From: Candidatus Brocadia pituitae
Lineage (GTDB): Bacteria; Planctomycetota; Brocadiia; Brocadiales; Brocadiaceae
Assembly: GCA_017347445.1 (NCBI GenBank)
Contig: AP021856.1
Span: 3,480,613 to 3,544,612, forward strand
Length of the DNA: 64,000 nt
Direction of reading: 5' to 3'
In this document: positions 1-9,337 of the stretch, piece by piece
Layout: every line of letters starts with the position of its first letter
Numbering within the stretch: the stretch's first letter is position 1
Position numbers and translations under genes: made by a program
The notes under the pieces: model-generated
What the model saw: only the letters and a program-made list of their open reading frames with translations
Database searches by the model: none
What the model was told of the DNA's origin: nothing

Positions 1-551
1 GCCGCCCGCTTGAGATAAGGTTCTTCTACCAGTTGCAGATTCTCCAGCAGTGCCTTATTGCTATCTCCGAGCACTTCATCGCTCATGCGCCCGCTTTTTG
101 CCGCTTTTGTCCGGAACAGTTCGAACGAATCACTTCTGAAATCAGCAACACCGACCTGTGGCACCGGAACACTGTCCCAACGCTTCCCCTGTTTTTGCAG
201 CAGGAACTTATCAAGAGCCGCGCCCTTGAGCTCCTGCTTGGTGCTGCCGCTTCGATAATGATACTCACCCTTGTAGCTCACCGGATAAGGATATGGCTCT
301 ACCAGGATTTCAAGAAAGTCTTTACCCCTGGCTGATTTTAAGTTGACGTCAACAATGATGCCCAGAATATCCCTCACCTTGTTGGGAATATCCACCATAA
401 GTTTCTCAGCATGGTCAACACCCGTGATAACCCCTTTGTTGTTTTTCCCGATAACGAGCGTACCGCCCATGGCATTGGCAAAGCCACAAATCCACTTGAT
501 ATACTCATCCCGCCAGGTTTCTTTCCATTCGATGCTCTGATTTTCTTTCAT
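1..551 (-). CDS. AlbA_2-domain (putative DNA-binding / ATP-binding) protein, partial
   Basis: The frame opens at the ATG at 551 and stays open for 183 codons to the window edge, so only the N-terminal part is visible. It starts with an SIEWKE block, then a FANAMGGTLVIG block at about residues 24-35 and GVDHAEK near 44-50. This layout is typical of AlbA_2 domains, which sit at the N-terminus of many DNA-binding or ATPase accessory proteins. Its ATG overlaps the hsdS stop by 4 bp (ATGA, 548-551), so it is translationally coupled to hsdS and belongs to the type I RM operon. AlbA_2 genes are often found near hsdS and hsdR; hsdR would be expected beyond the left edge. The catalytic C-terminal half, if any, is not visible, so the function is unknown. 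Confidence 0.8.
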   Translation of the reverse strand, partial: MKENQSIEWKETWRDEYIKWICGFANAMGGTLVIGKNNKGVITGVDHAEKLMVDIPNKVRDILGIIVDVNLKSARGKDFLEILVEPYPYPVSYKGEYHYRSGSTKQELKGAALDKFLLQKQGKRWDSVPVPQVGVADFRSDSFELFRTKAAKSGRMSDEVLGDSNKALLENLQLVEEPYLKRA

Positions 552-1822
552 GCCAACCTCGTCTTCCCGGTCAAGAGTTCCTGCATCATCCCCTGCTTTA
601 TCATTTTGTATTTCACCAACTTCTTTTCCAGGGCTTCTATTTCAGCATCCATGTCCGAAAGGACTTGGGCAATGGCGGTTTGCTCGATTTTGGTAGAGGG
701 AATGGGAATTAGTAATTGTTTTAACTGACTTCCTGTTATTAGCGGTTGTCCTGAACCAAAAACCAACTTATTTAAGTTGAATAATCTCAGAAAAAATACA
801 GCATATAAAAAACAAACATCATTTTTCAACTGAACCATTAGTGTATTATCAGAAACACAATATTTTCCGTTAACCCAATTAACTGTTCCTGCATTTGCAC
901 CAACCCGTGCTACTAAAAATTTCTCGCCTTCGTAATCATATTTATTACTCAAACCTATTATTCCAGTTGAACCGTAAATTGGATATATTCCATTACTTGG
1001 TTTTGTGTCTGACTTGCCAGAAGCAATTAATGATGAGATTGAACCTAATTTCTTCACATCCCAATCACTTGGAATAATCCCTACCTCGGTCTGTTTATAA
1101 TCTTTCTTTTTTTCAAACCCCGGCAGGCGTTTCTTACCGGTGAGGAGTTGTTGCATAGCCCCCTGTTTGATATTCCGCTTTTTTGTAATGAGTTTTTCCA
1201 GACTGCTGATGAGCGCATCCGCATCGCTTAAGGCAGTGGCAATGCCGGTTTGTTCGGCTTTGGTGGGAGGAAGGGGGATTTTATATTTTTTCAGATTAGC
1301 CATTGAAATGGCAGGCTGAGCACCAGTAGTCCTTAATATCTCAAAATTTCTTATTGTATGATGCCTCCATAATATTTGAGCAATCAATTCTGTTGAAAAT
1401 CTGTTTTCGTCAATAGTTATTTTTAAAGAATTACCAGATAAAATGCCCTCAGGATGTTCTTTTGGCAGAATCGCACTTGCACCACAGCGTTCACCAATTT
1501 TAGCCATAACAATATCGCCACCTTTTACTGCACTTCTTCTCTCTTGTTTAAACTTTTCAAGGTCAACATATAAGTATTCCGAAGCAAAAAATTTACCATC
1601 TGTTACATAGCCGCTTGTAATGATTGGAATACCGGATTTACGATAATGAATAGTTTTTAAATTTGAACCAAAGGGTCCATCAACAATAGTATATTGTTTG
1701 TTCTTTGGTGTTAATTCCGCAATTGGTAGTATAACCCAATCACTTGGAATCATCCCCACCTCGGTCTGCTTATAACCTTTTTTCAATTGAGAATTGACAG
1801 TTAGTAATTGACAATTATCCAT
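548..1822 (-). CDS. hsdS: Type I restriction-modification specificity subunit HsdS
   Basis: A 424-aa specificity subunit, normal length for the family. It has two target-recognition domains, each opened by the same phrase YKQTEVGxIPSDW (about residues 17 and 245). Each is followed by a helical spacer ending in LLTGKKRLPGF (centre) or LLTGKTRLA (C-terminus). The spacers set the distance between the two half-sites and bind HsdM. I chose the ATG at 1822, which overlaps the upstream nuclease stop by 8 bp, over a TTG-type start further upstream. The first 14 codons are made of degenerate heptamers (1785-1826), so the native N-terminus may have been altered. The frame is intact, unlike hsdM in the same operon. 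Confidence 0.93.
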   Translation of the reverse strand: MDNCQLLTVNSQLKKGYKQTEVGMIPSDWVILPIAELTPKNKQYTIVDGPFGSNLKTIHYRKSGIPIITSGYVTDGKFFASEYLYVDLEKFKQERRSAVKGGDIVMAKIGERCGASAILPKEHPEGILSGNSLKITIDENRFSTELIAQILWRHHTIRNFEILRTTGAQPAISMANLKKYKIPLPPTKAEQTGIATALSDADALISSLEKLITKKRNIKQGAMQQLLTGKKRLPGFEKKKDYKQTEVGIIPSDWDVKKLGSISSLIASGKSDTKPSNGIYPIYGSTGIIGLSNKYDYEGEKFLVARVGANAGTVNWVNGKYCVSDNTLMVQLKNDVCFLYAVFFLRLFNLNKLVFGSGQPLITGSQLKQLLIPIPSTKIEQTAIAQVLSDMDAEIEALEKKLVKYKMIKQGMMQELLTGKTRLA

Positions 1823-1826
1823 TGTC
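1785..1826. repeat. Degenerate heptamer array at the DUF1016/hsdS junction
   Basis: Six consecutive 7-mers on the plus strand: AATTGAG, AATTGAC, AGTTAGT, AATTGAC, AATTATC, CATTGTC. They cover the last codons of the DUF1016 gene and the first codons of hsdS. The same heptamer theme (CAATTG, then TTGTCCA twice) occurs in hsdM at 3265-3281. It resembles short tandemly repeated repetitive (STRR) heptamers known from other bacteria. Confidence 0.7.
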
Positions 1827-2918
1827 TTTCCTTCCGCCCAGCTCCGCTTCGATCTCCTCAATGCTCGGCAGGCTGGACTTCAGGTTATCGGGCAGGGAGC
1901 GGGTCAGTTCGTACTCAGATATGCCGATGGGTTTATGCACATCACGCAAGGCATACTCGGCAAGGATTTTGTCTTTGGTCTGACACAAAATGAGCCCAAT
2001 CGTCGGCTGATCGGTCTGGTGTTTGAGGATATCATCAACTGCGGAACAGTAAAAGTTCATCTTACCTGCGTATTCCGGTTTAAAATTACCTTTTTTCAGT
2101 TCGATCACAATAAAGCAGCGCAGTTTGAGATGATAAAATAAAAGGTCAATATAAAAATCCTTATCGCTGATGGTCAGATGATACTGTCGCCCGACAAAGG
2201 CAAAGCCCTGTCCGAGTTCAAGAAGAAACTTCTCCAGATGCTTCACCAGCCCAACCTCCAACTCCCTTTCTTCAAAAGGTAGTGTAAGTGTGAGAAAGTC
2301 GAAGATATAAGGGTCTTTCAGCGTTTGCCGGGCTAGTTCCGATTGGGGGGCCGGTAGATGAAGATCAAAATTTGTGACAGCCTTCCCATGCCTTTTGCAG
2401 GCATCACTTTTGATCATCAGACCGAGAGTATCTCGACTCCAGCCGTTTTCAAGTATCTGTTGCATATACCAGAAACGGCTATGCAGGTCTTTTATCTTTT
2501 CCATCAGCAAGGCATGATGTCCCCATGGGATGCTATGCAGCAAATCAATGATTTGTAATTTTGCCACAGGCTGTGGCAAATTTGGTTCTGTCGCTGTTTT
2601 TGCCACGCCCTGTGGCAAATGGTAGTCTGTAAATTGATATTCCCTGTAAAAAGCCAGCATTCTTCCCAAGTTGCGTTCTGAAAAACCTTTTAGTTCGGGG
2701 AGTTCGTTTTTTAAGTCCTTAGATAAAGCAGGAATAACAGCCGCTGACCATCCTTGCAACTTTTGGCGTTCATCTATCATCCTGCCAACATCCCAATACA
2801 TCGCTATCATTTCGGCATTGGCGGAAAGGGTTGCTTTGACTTGTGCTTGCCTGATGCGAATTTTTATCTCGCTAAGCAACTTGCCATAGAGTTCCCTATC
2901 CAATTTTTTTACTTCCAT
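1815..2918 (-). CDS. DUF1016 / YhcG-type PD-(D/E)xK nuclease
   Basis: A 367-aa protein with an N-terminal DUF1016 helical domain (about 1-110; MYWDVGRMIDERQ, GFSERNLGRMLAFYREY) and a C-terminal PD-(D/E)xK nuclease-like domain (DFYIDLLFYH, then VIELKKGNFKPEYAG, about 240-300). D, E and K lie in the expected spacing. These proteins are common accessories of type I RM loci; the role is unproven. The start ATG overlaps the end of hsdM by 10 bp and the stop overlaps hsdS, so it is mid-operon. Between the two domains the sequence LPQ(G/P)VAK occurs twice, encoded by two small palindromes (2560-2580, 2599-2619). The second copy of this family at 18.4-19.8 kb has palindromes at the same place. Confidence 0.88.
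   Translation of the reverse strand: MEVKKLDRELYGKLLSEIKIRIRQAQVKATLSANAEMIAMYWDVGRMIDERQKLQGWSAAVIPALSKDLKNELPELKGFSERNLGRMLAFYREYQFTDYHLPQGVAKTATEPNLPQPVAKLQIIDLLHSIPWGHHALLMEKIKDLHSRFWYMQQILENGWSRDTLGLMIKSDACKRHGKAVTNFDLHLPAPQSELARQTLKDPYIFDFLTLTLPFEERELEVGLVKHLEKFLLELGQGFAFVGRQYHLTISDKDFYIDLLFYHLKLRCFIVIELKKGNFKPEYAGKMNFYCSAVDDILKHQTDQPTIGLILCQTKDKILAEYALRDVHKPIGISEYELTRSLPDNLKSSLPSIEEIEAELGGRKDNG
2560..2619. repeat. Two palindromes inside the DUF1016 gene
   Basis: Copy 1 (2560-2580) has 10-bp arms TTTGCCACAG/CTGTGGCAAA with a 1-nt centre. Copy 2 (2599-2619) has 8-bp arms TTTGCCAC/GTGGCAAA with a 5-nt centre. Both are in frame and encode the repeated peptide LPQxVAK in the linker between the DUF1016 and nuclease domains. 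Confidence 0.85.
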
Positions 2919-5321
2919 ACAAACCCCATACTTTTCAGGTGACTGCTTACCTTTTTCTCCAATACATCCACTTCATTAGACAAGGAAGGCAAGGTGGCTT
3001 CATACCGTTCCGCCAGTTCCTTTATGCGCCCCGTAAGCCGATGGCTGATACGTTCCATTTCAGTTTTTACATCCCTTTCAAGCGTTGCCATCCATTTATC
3101 TTCCACCAACAGGGTTTTTATTTCGGTCTCGGTAAGGGTCTTGTATTTGTTCAAGGCATGTTTCTCCAGAGCAGCCTGAGCATCTTTGATTTTCTTGCCG
3201 ACTTCCACTTCCTGTTCTGTCAGTTTCAAATATACCTTCAATAATTTAACTTCTTCCTTGTCCTCAATTGTCCATTGTCCATTCTTTAACGCGTTTCTGC
3301 ACACTTGCCTTGGTAATCTTATCCTTATCGTTTTTGGCATCTGCCATCAATCCTTCTTCCCCGCCGTGTTCTTCTTCCATCTCTTCCATTTGCCTGAGAA
3401 TCGCATCGCGGTCGGCCTCTAAATGTTCAATAGCCTTTTGCCCTGCCGCAAAATATCGGGCAATGATAAGCCCTTTGGGTATGAGTCGCCCTTCCCATTG
3501 TTTTTTATCTCTCTCAATTTCCTTTCCTGCTTCCCACCCATCGCTTACCAGGGCATACACGTCATCCTGCATTATTTCAGACCAGTAAACCATGAGGTGC
3601 TGGTAAACATCGTATTTATCAATCAGCTTTAGACTGGAAAAGGTTTGCAATAACCCTTCCGATATTTCGTGTATCAGTTTTTTGGGTTTATCGCCAGCGG
3701 CAATGCCTTTCAGTTTTGGTGTTTTTTTGGCTTTCCATTGGCTGAATACGGTGTCTACCTTTTTGCTGTAAGCAGTAAACTCCGGATGAGAGAAAATGGT
3801 GGATTTTATGGCATCATGGGCAATAAGCAGCTTGCTGTAATTGACACGGCTTCCTGTAATGAATAATGTCTTTCTCAGGGCGGGATAAACCTCCCAATAC
3901 GGGTGCAAGGCGTCAATATCGTCATTGGGGATATCGCCCAGCAAATGCGCCTCAATATCCTGCATGTCCGCAGCCTCCTGGCTATCAATGTAGCGGGGAA
4001 TGTTCAGGTTGAACTCATTGGCCTCGATCTCTGTTACCGGCACCATGCGGCTGTATTTCTCCATTTCGAGCTGTTTGTTGAATACATCTGCCATCTTGTG
4101 AATGTCCTGTTCACGCAGGCGGTTTTTATTGCCGTCTTTCTCGAAACCCTTGCTGGCGTCAATCATAAAAATGCCTTTGCGGTGTTCTGCGCCTTCTTTA
4201 TCCAGCACGATAATGCAGGCGGGAATGCCGGTGCCGTAAAAGAGGTTGGGAGGCAGGCCGATGATGCCTTTTATGTAGCCCCTGCGAATGATATTTTTCC
4301 GGATTTCCCCTTCAATATTTCCGCGAAACAGCACCCCGTGCGGAAGGATCACGGCGCCCTTGCCTTTACTCTTTAAGGAACGGATGATGTGCAAGAGAAA
4401 GGCATAGTCTCCATTCTTCTTCGGGGGTATACCGTAATCTTTGAAACGATCATGAATGTCGGATATGGCTCCATCCTGAACGGCAAAACCGCTACTCCAT
4501 GCCTTGTATGAGAAGGGCGGATTTGCCACCACAAAGTCAAAGGTCATAAGTCTGCCTCTTTCGTCCAGAAACAGCGAATTGGAGAGGGTGTTCCCTTGTT
4601 TGATTTCTGCGGTCGGGTTATTGTGCAGAATCATATTCATGCGGGCAAGGGCGGCGGTAGCAACGTCCATCTCCTGCCCGTAAATCGTCATACCCGATTC
4701 TGATTCATCGGCCACCTTGAGCAATAGCGATGCAGAGCCGCACGTTGGATCATACCCTGTTGTTGATGGCGTTACTTTTGAGTTAAAAGTGATAATCTTC
4801 GCCATTATCCGGCTTACCTCGGCGGGGGTGTAAAACTGTCCTTTGCTTTTGCCGCTCTCAGTGGCAAAATGCCGCATCAGGTATTCGTAGGCATCGCCAA
4901 GAATATCATCCCCTTCGGCCCTGTTTTTACTGAAATCGAGCGCCGGGTTTTCAAAAATGGCAATGAGATTGGTAAGGCGGTCAACCATCTCTTTGCCGCT
5001 GCCCAGTTTATCGGCGCTGTTGAAGTCGGCGACATCAATGGTACCGGTGAGTTTGTTGGCTTCGGCAATTTTCCCAATGATCTTCTTGTTAATGTCATCA
5101 CCGATGGTGGTCTTGCCTTTAAGGCCAACCATGTCTTTAAAGCTGGCGCCTTTGGGCACCGTAATAGGCGCATAGGGCACTCCGGCATATTTGTCAGAGA
5201 TATATTTGATGAACAAAAGTACCAGTACATAGTCTTTGTACTGAGATGCATCCATACCTCCGCGGAGCTCATCACAACTCGCCCAGAGGGAGCTGTACAG
5301 TTCAGATTTCTTTATGGCCAT
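2909..5321 (-). pseudogene. hsdM: Type I RM methyltransferase HsdM, split by a 7-bp tandem duplication
   Basis: N6-adenine methyltransferase subunit of a type I system. The first frame (5321 to 3264, 685 aa) has the HsdM N-terminal helical domain, KGQFYTPAEVSRIM, the SAM motif DPTCGSASLLL and the catalytic NPPFSYK. It stops at KRVKEWTMDN. A second frame (to 2909) carries the missing C-terminus, ending LKSMGFVWK as in full-length relatives. At the junction the 7-mer TTGTCCA stands twice in a row (3268-3281, plus strand). Removing one copy joins the frames into one 801-aa protein, a normal HsdM length. So the break is a single +7 event, possibly reversible. The truncated 685-aa form keeps the catalytic domain but loses the C-terminal helices that contact HsdS. 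Confidence 0.9.
3268..3281. repeat. 7-bp tandem duplication that breaks hsdM
   Basis: TTGTCCA TTGTCCA on the plus strand, directly after CAATTG. With one copy the hsdM frame is open through the junction (KEWTIEDKEEVKLL); with two copies it terminates 5 codons later. Confidence 0.92.
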
Positions 5322-5355
5322 TCTTTTCTTCTCTTATCTTAAGAACATTATAAGG

Positions 5356-5495
5356 ATGTAACAATTTAGTTTTTTGAAAAATTTCAATGATGACAACGGT
5401 ATGCCATCGTTATGTAGGGGCAGGTTTGAAACCTGCCCCTACCGTAATGTCGATGATACATGGATATTGTTTTTCAAAAAACTAAATTGTTACAT
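5356..5495. mobile_element. MITE-like element, GTAACAATTTAG family, copy 1
   Basis: Perfect 24-bp terminal inverted repeats at 5358-5381 and 5470-5493 (outer end GTAACAATTTAG), extended by complementary dinucleotides AT/AT. AAGG lies directly outside both ends, as a target duplication would. The core is a nested palindrome (about 5415-5443) with arms GTAGGGGCAGG/CCTGCCCCTAC. There is no coding capacity. Related copies: 6506-6684, 52144-52297, and a single end at 44180. Confidence 0.8.
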
Positions 5496-5790
5496 AAGGC
5501 TTAAAAATATTTCAAAAATAATGCACGTATCTCTTAAGATACACAACGTGTTGAACTGCGGTATTTGTTAGGTTTCTGAGTATTCATTTACCATGGTTAC
5601 GGTAAATATGCAGTTCAATAGATTTGTAGTAGAGACAGGAAATTCCCTTTTTTATTTAGGCCGCCTTTGGCAGCGACTTTAAGCTCCCCTCATGGTAAGG
5701 CGACCCGGCTGGTCGCTCTTCATGAGCCAAAAAGATTGAAATTCCTTAACGTTGTATTGGGCATTCGGCGACTTCCCCCCCCCGTAAACC

Positions 5791-6011
5791 TCATCTTTAC
5801 CCACATTTATTACTGGACACGGGAGATTAGCAGGTAATCCGACGACAAAATCGGCTTTTTTAAATAAAATTCACGTTATTTTAGATTTTTCATCTTAAAA
5901 ATAAATATATCATGTTTCGGTTTGGTTTATTTGCTTATCATAATAAGATCGTTGTTTTCAACAACTTACAATATACCCCTCATATCCAGTAATAAATGTG
6001 GGTAAAGATGA
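5791..6011. repeat. Inverted-repeat element with perfect 27-bp arms
   Basis: Arms at 5791-5817 and 5985-6011 are exact reverse complements (starting TCATCTTTACCCACATTT) around an AT-rich core of about 170 bp. The homology extends imperfectly outward through CCCGTAAAC at both ends. It is non-coding and could be a second MITE family or a paired insertion scar. Confidence 0.75.
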
Positions 6012-6505
6012 GCCCGTAAACGGGGGAATTATGGAGGAGGAAATTAAAATTCATAAACCTCAGGGGTTAATGGCTGGCTATCATAGCAGCTTAGCGGAGG
6101 AAATCAATACAAAATCTATTGGATAAAACACCTGGCGCAGCAAAGCCGCAACCCAATCCCGCGTCCTCCCCCTTTATCCCCCACCGAAGGGAGAGAGGGG
6201 GTGGAAAGAGGGATGGAAAAACTTTCAAAAAAAGAAAGCTTTTATAAGGTAATACTATGAATACCCATTACAGGTTTATGTCGCACCTTTGTATCAAAAC
6301 AGACCAAAAATAACAAAAATATACAGAGGCAAATTCCTTTATACATCTTGAAAATACTGGGAATACAAGAGGATAGTAAAAAACGTAAAGACCCAGGAGA
6401 AGCCCTCTGAACGCCCTATAATTTTCTTGCAATAAACTGAAAAATAATTAAAATTAACCATATTCTAGAGCATCAGAGTTGAAAAAAACCCTGGAATATA
6501 AAAAA

Positions 6506-6684
6506 TCGTAACAATTTCGTTTTTTGAAAAACCCGTATCTTGTATACATAATCAATACAAAACGGAATACGTAACGCGGGTGTTGTCCCCCGCTGGCGGG
6601 GGCAGGGGGGGGGGTGGATTTCCCCCGCCCGATGCTAACCACAAGGGAACAGCGCTACATTTTCAAAAAGCGAAATTGTTACGA
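6506..6684. mobile_element. MITE-like element, GTAACAATTTCG variant, copy 2
   Basis: Terminal inverted repeats at 6508-6530 and 6660-6682 (GTAACAATTTCG.TTTTTGAAA) match with one mismatch. They are again extended by complementary dinucleotides (TC/GA) and sit in an A-rich target. The core holds a run of ten G (about 6606-6615) and CCCCGCTGGCGGGGG. Confidence 0.75.
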
Positions 6685-6730
6685 AAAATCTTATATTGTT
6701 TGATTTGAATTCACCACAAGGAGATATTGT

Positions 6731-7693
6731 TTGGCTGAAAAAACGGTGACAGAACTTGAGAATTTAATCTTAGAGATTGAGCATCAAATTGAGGATTTAC
6801 AAAGTGCCTCTTTAAATGACCACTTTAACAGGGGGACAGAAATACAGAATTTGAGAGAACGGCGGGAACGTCTTCAGATGAGACTATGCTCGAAATTAAC
6901 TCCCTATGACATTGTCAAGCTCGCCCGGCATCCTTTGCGTCCTCTTTCCGCTGATTATGTAAATATGATGCTTGATGATTTTATTGAACTGCATGGGGAC
7001 AGGCATTTCGGTGACGACAAAGCGATGATCTGCGGATTAGGAAGAATTGGGCAGGAAAGGCTTTTATTTATCGGACAGCATAAAGGCAAAAGCACCAAGG
7101 AACGTATTGCATGTAATTTTGGAATGCCCAATCCTGAAGGATATAGAAAGGCATTACTAAAAATGAAACTTGCAGAAAAGTTTCATCTTCCCGTTGTCAC
7201 ACTCATAGACACGCCCGGAGCTAACCCTGATATTGGCGCTGAAGAAAGGGGACAGGCGCAGGCAATTGCAGAGAATATATATGAAATGTGCCGATTGAAA
7301 ACCCCCATCATTAATATCGTTATCGGCGAAGGTGGTAGTGGGGGTGCATTAGGAATAGGCATCGGTGACAAATTTGCAATTTTGGAATATGCATATTACT
7401 CTGTAATTTCACCCGAAGGCTGCGCTGCAATATTGTGGAAAAATGCTGAAAATGCACCCATATCAGCAAGGTCATTGCAGCTTACGGCAAAGGATCTCTT
7501 GCGTTTTGGCGTGGTTGACGAAATTATCCCGGAACCACTGGGCGCAGCACACAAGGATCCCAGGACTATGGCGGGCATTCTTAAAGCACAGATAGCAAAA
7601 TATTTGGCAGAATTGAAGAACATTTCCATTGACAATCTTTTAGAAAATCGGTATGCGAGATACAGAAAAATAGGCAAATATTTAGAAGATTAA
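6731..7693 (+). CDS. accA: Acetyl-CoA carboxylase carboxyltransferase subunit alpha
   Basis: AccA forms, with AccD, the carboxyltransferase that moves CO2 from carboxybiotin to acetyl-CoA, the first committed step of fatty-acid synthesis in the cytoplasm. The 320-aa length is normal. Family hallmarks are ELHGDRHFGDDKAM (about 83-96), GHQKG-like GQHKGKST, TLIDTPGANPDIGAEERGQ and the oxyanion segment GEGGSGGALGIG (about 200-211). The start is a TTG at 6731, with an AAGGAG ribosome-binding site at 6718-6723 seven bases upstream; no in-frame ATG fits the conserved N-terminus. accD is not adjacent, which is common. Confidence 0.96.
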   Translation: MAEKTVTELENLILEIEHQIEDLQSASLNDHFNRGTEIQNLRERRERLQMRLCSKLTPYDIVKLARHPLRPLSADYVNMMLDDFIELHGDRHFGDDKAMICGLGRIGQERLLFIGQHKGKSTKERIACNFGMPNPEGYRKALLKMKLAEKFHLPVVTLIDTPGANPDIGAEERGQAQAIAENIYEMCRLKTPIINIVIGEGGSGGALGIGIGDKFAILEYAYYSVISPEGCAAILWKNAENAPISARSLQLTAKDLLRFGVVDEIIPEPLGAAHKDPRTMAGILKAQIAKYLAELKNISIDNLLENRYARYRKIGKYLED

Positions 7694-7730
7694 CTTACAA
7701 AAGTGGATGTTTTACCCAGGGTAAACAATC

Positions 7731-7772
7731 ACGAGCCAAAGGTGGCCAAAAGGGTGTGCTCGTAATTTTTTA
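7731..7772 (+). terminator. Possible intrinsic terminator after accA
   Basis: ACGAGC (7731-7736) pairs with GCTCGT (7758-7763), followed by AATTTTTTAT. The stem is only 6 bp with a large loop, so this is tentative. Confidence 0.35.
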
Positions 7773-7957
7773 TAAAAAAGGCACTGCCAGTTGGCTGCGC
7801 GGTAACATCCCCCCGCATACCCGTTCCCTATCCGCAGATGTTCCGTCGCCTTCACCTTCAGCGACCCTAATTCTCTTATTTCACCCACATCACCAGATAT
7901 CCCTTTCGCATCCCCTGCACCTTCTTTTTGAGGCTGAATTCCGAGTTCCCGCCATAC

Positions 7958-8182
7958 TTATCTCCTGCGCAACAACCACATAATCAGGGAGAAGATGATG
8001 CTGATGGTGATGCAGGTGGTGATGGGAAAGTAAAAGCTAAAGTTTTTCTTTTGAATGGCAATATCGCCGGGAAGCTTTCCCAGGAAAGGGATCTTTCCTC
8101 CCAGCATAAACAGTCCTCCTACAATAATCATAAGAATACCAAGGCCAATAAAAATCCTGCCGAAGGCGCTCAATTCACCCAC
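7958..8182 (-). CDS. DUF2905 small membrane protein
   Basis: 74 aa with two predicted membrane helices (about 10-28 and 50-70) separated by a short loop GKIPFLGKLPGDIAIQKKN. That loop and the following FSFYFPITTCITISIIFS are the signature of DUF2905, a widespread two-helix inner-membrane family of unknown function. It lies 9 bp downstream of the methyltransferase gene on the same strand, so the two may be co-transcribed. Confidence 0.88.
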   Translation of the reverse strand: MGELSAFGRIFIGLGILMIIVGGLFMLGGKIPFLGKLPGDIAIQKKNFSFYFPITTCITISIIFSLIMWLLRRR

Positions 8183-8191
8183 TACGCGTAC

Positions 8192-9121
8192 CTACCGTTT
8201 CTCAACTTTCTCAATTTGAATTTCACGTTCTGTGTTCCCAAAGAGATAATAACTGCCTGGAATATGGGGAATCTGAAAATTAGACCAAACAACATCAGCA
8301 AAAATATCTTTAAAGCTGGAAAAATACTCTATATTATCTACATTATCAAATCTCTCTTGATAAGCCAGGAGATAGAAATTAAACTGAGACAAAAAAGGCA
8401 AGAACAAGCTTCTCATAGTAACGGGAGCCTCGCTCAAAGACCAGGTAGCAATAAACATAGAGACATCAAACAGAGAACTATCAACAAACAACGAAGATAA
8501 CTGATGCATATCAGAAATGCATAATACCCCCTCATCTCCCTTCACAAAATCAGCAACAGACAAAACAGGCAAACCAAGAGATTTAAGATAATACCTCTGC
8601 AAAGCAGATAATTCAGGCAAATCAAAGATTATATAACGGCCAGAGAAGCCAAGATTATAATACAATCGGCTCATACTACCGTAACCGCCTCCAAACTCTA
8701 AGATAAAATTCATGTCATTAACCTGTGTCTTATAAAGAGACTCAAATTGAGCAAGATGATAAGCATGATGTAAGAGATTACCACTGCTATCAGGATAATA
8801 CCTGGAGGGGGCTGGAGAACCAAAAGGTGACTCTTTGATAGCAGAACGCCACCGGGAAGCAAAGTCAGAAAGACACAATAAATAACACAATTCAACAGGC
8901 GTATAAACCGCATCAGGAATAAACATGGTTTTTACAATAACATCCCAATGTAAAAAATCTCGAGGGTCATTATTAAGAACAAGATTCTTCAAACGATCCA
9001 GATTCTTCAACCAGGCAGATTCAACAGATACATGAGAGGGTAAAACAAGAAAAGCAGACCTAAGCTCAGATATTAAAGATTCCTCTGTACGCGAAGGGGG
9101 CAACAAAAAATTACTTCCCAT
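8192..9121 (-). CDS. SAM-dependent methyltransferase, putative sugar O-methyltransferase type
   Basis: About 309 aa. The clearest motif is ILEFGGGYGSMSRLYY (about residues 140-155), a class I SAM-binding motif I, followed by IIFDLPELSALQRYYL, where an acidic residue would bind the SAM ribose. The E-F-GGGYG form and the DLPE strand are typical of proteins annotated as putative sugar O-methyltransferases acting on surface glycans. I chose ATG 9121 (AAGG about 10 bases upstream) over TTG 9130. No glycan gene is adjacent, so the substrate is open. Confidence 0.7.
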   Translation of the reverse strand: MGSNFLLPPSRTEESLISELRSAFLVLPSHVSVESAWLKNLDRLKNLVLNNDPRDFLHWDVIVKTMFIPDAVYTPVELCYLLCLSDFASRWRSAIKESPFGSPAPSRYYPDSSGNLLHHAYHLAQFESLYKTQVNDMNFILEFGGGYGSMSRLYYNLGFSGRYIIFDLPELSALQRYYLKSLGLPVLSVADFVKGDEGVLCISDMHQLSSLFVDSSLFDVSMFIATWSLSEAPVTMRSLFLPFLSQFNFYLLAYQERFDNVDNIEYFSSFKDIFADVVWSNFQIPHIPGSYYLFGNTEREIQIEKVEKR

Positions 9122-9337
9122 ACATAACAACCTTAACTTAAAAAGGTTATCGTAAAATGAGTCCTATAGAAATGGCATTTTCTTAGTAAATGAAATCTCC
9201 CATGAACAGGATAATTTTATAAGTATTTATAATCTTTATCAATGATTTAATTTGAAATTTCTCCTGTTTTTCGCTACTATTATCGCGATTTTTATTTTAC
9301 TTTTTGCCATAAATTTTAGACCTTCGGTGTATCCGCT

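Larger units (their letters stand above)
5322..6730. other. 1.4-kb gene-free region holding three inverted-repeat elements
   Basis: I see no convincing coding frame between hsdM and accA. The stretch holds two MITE-like elements of one family (5356-5495, 6506-6684), a third inverted-repeat element (5791-6011) and C/G homopolymer runs. The promoter of the type I operon should lie just above 5321 and that of accA near 6690-6720, but neither is clear enough to place. Confidence 0.6.

Noticed and set aside
33-335. Plus-strand frame of 100 codons at the left edge
   Set aside because: It is the shadow of the minus-strand AlbA_2 gene, which has conserved motifs and a coupled start.
7756-8500. Plus-strand frames over DUF2905 and the methyltransferase
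   Set aside because: They run antisense to two minus-strand genes with clear family motifs.
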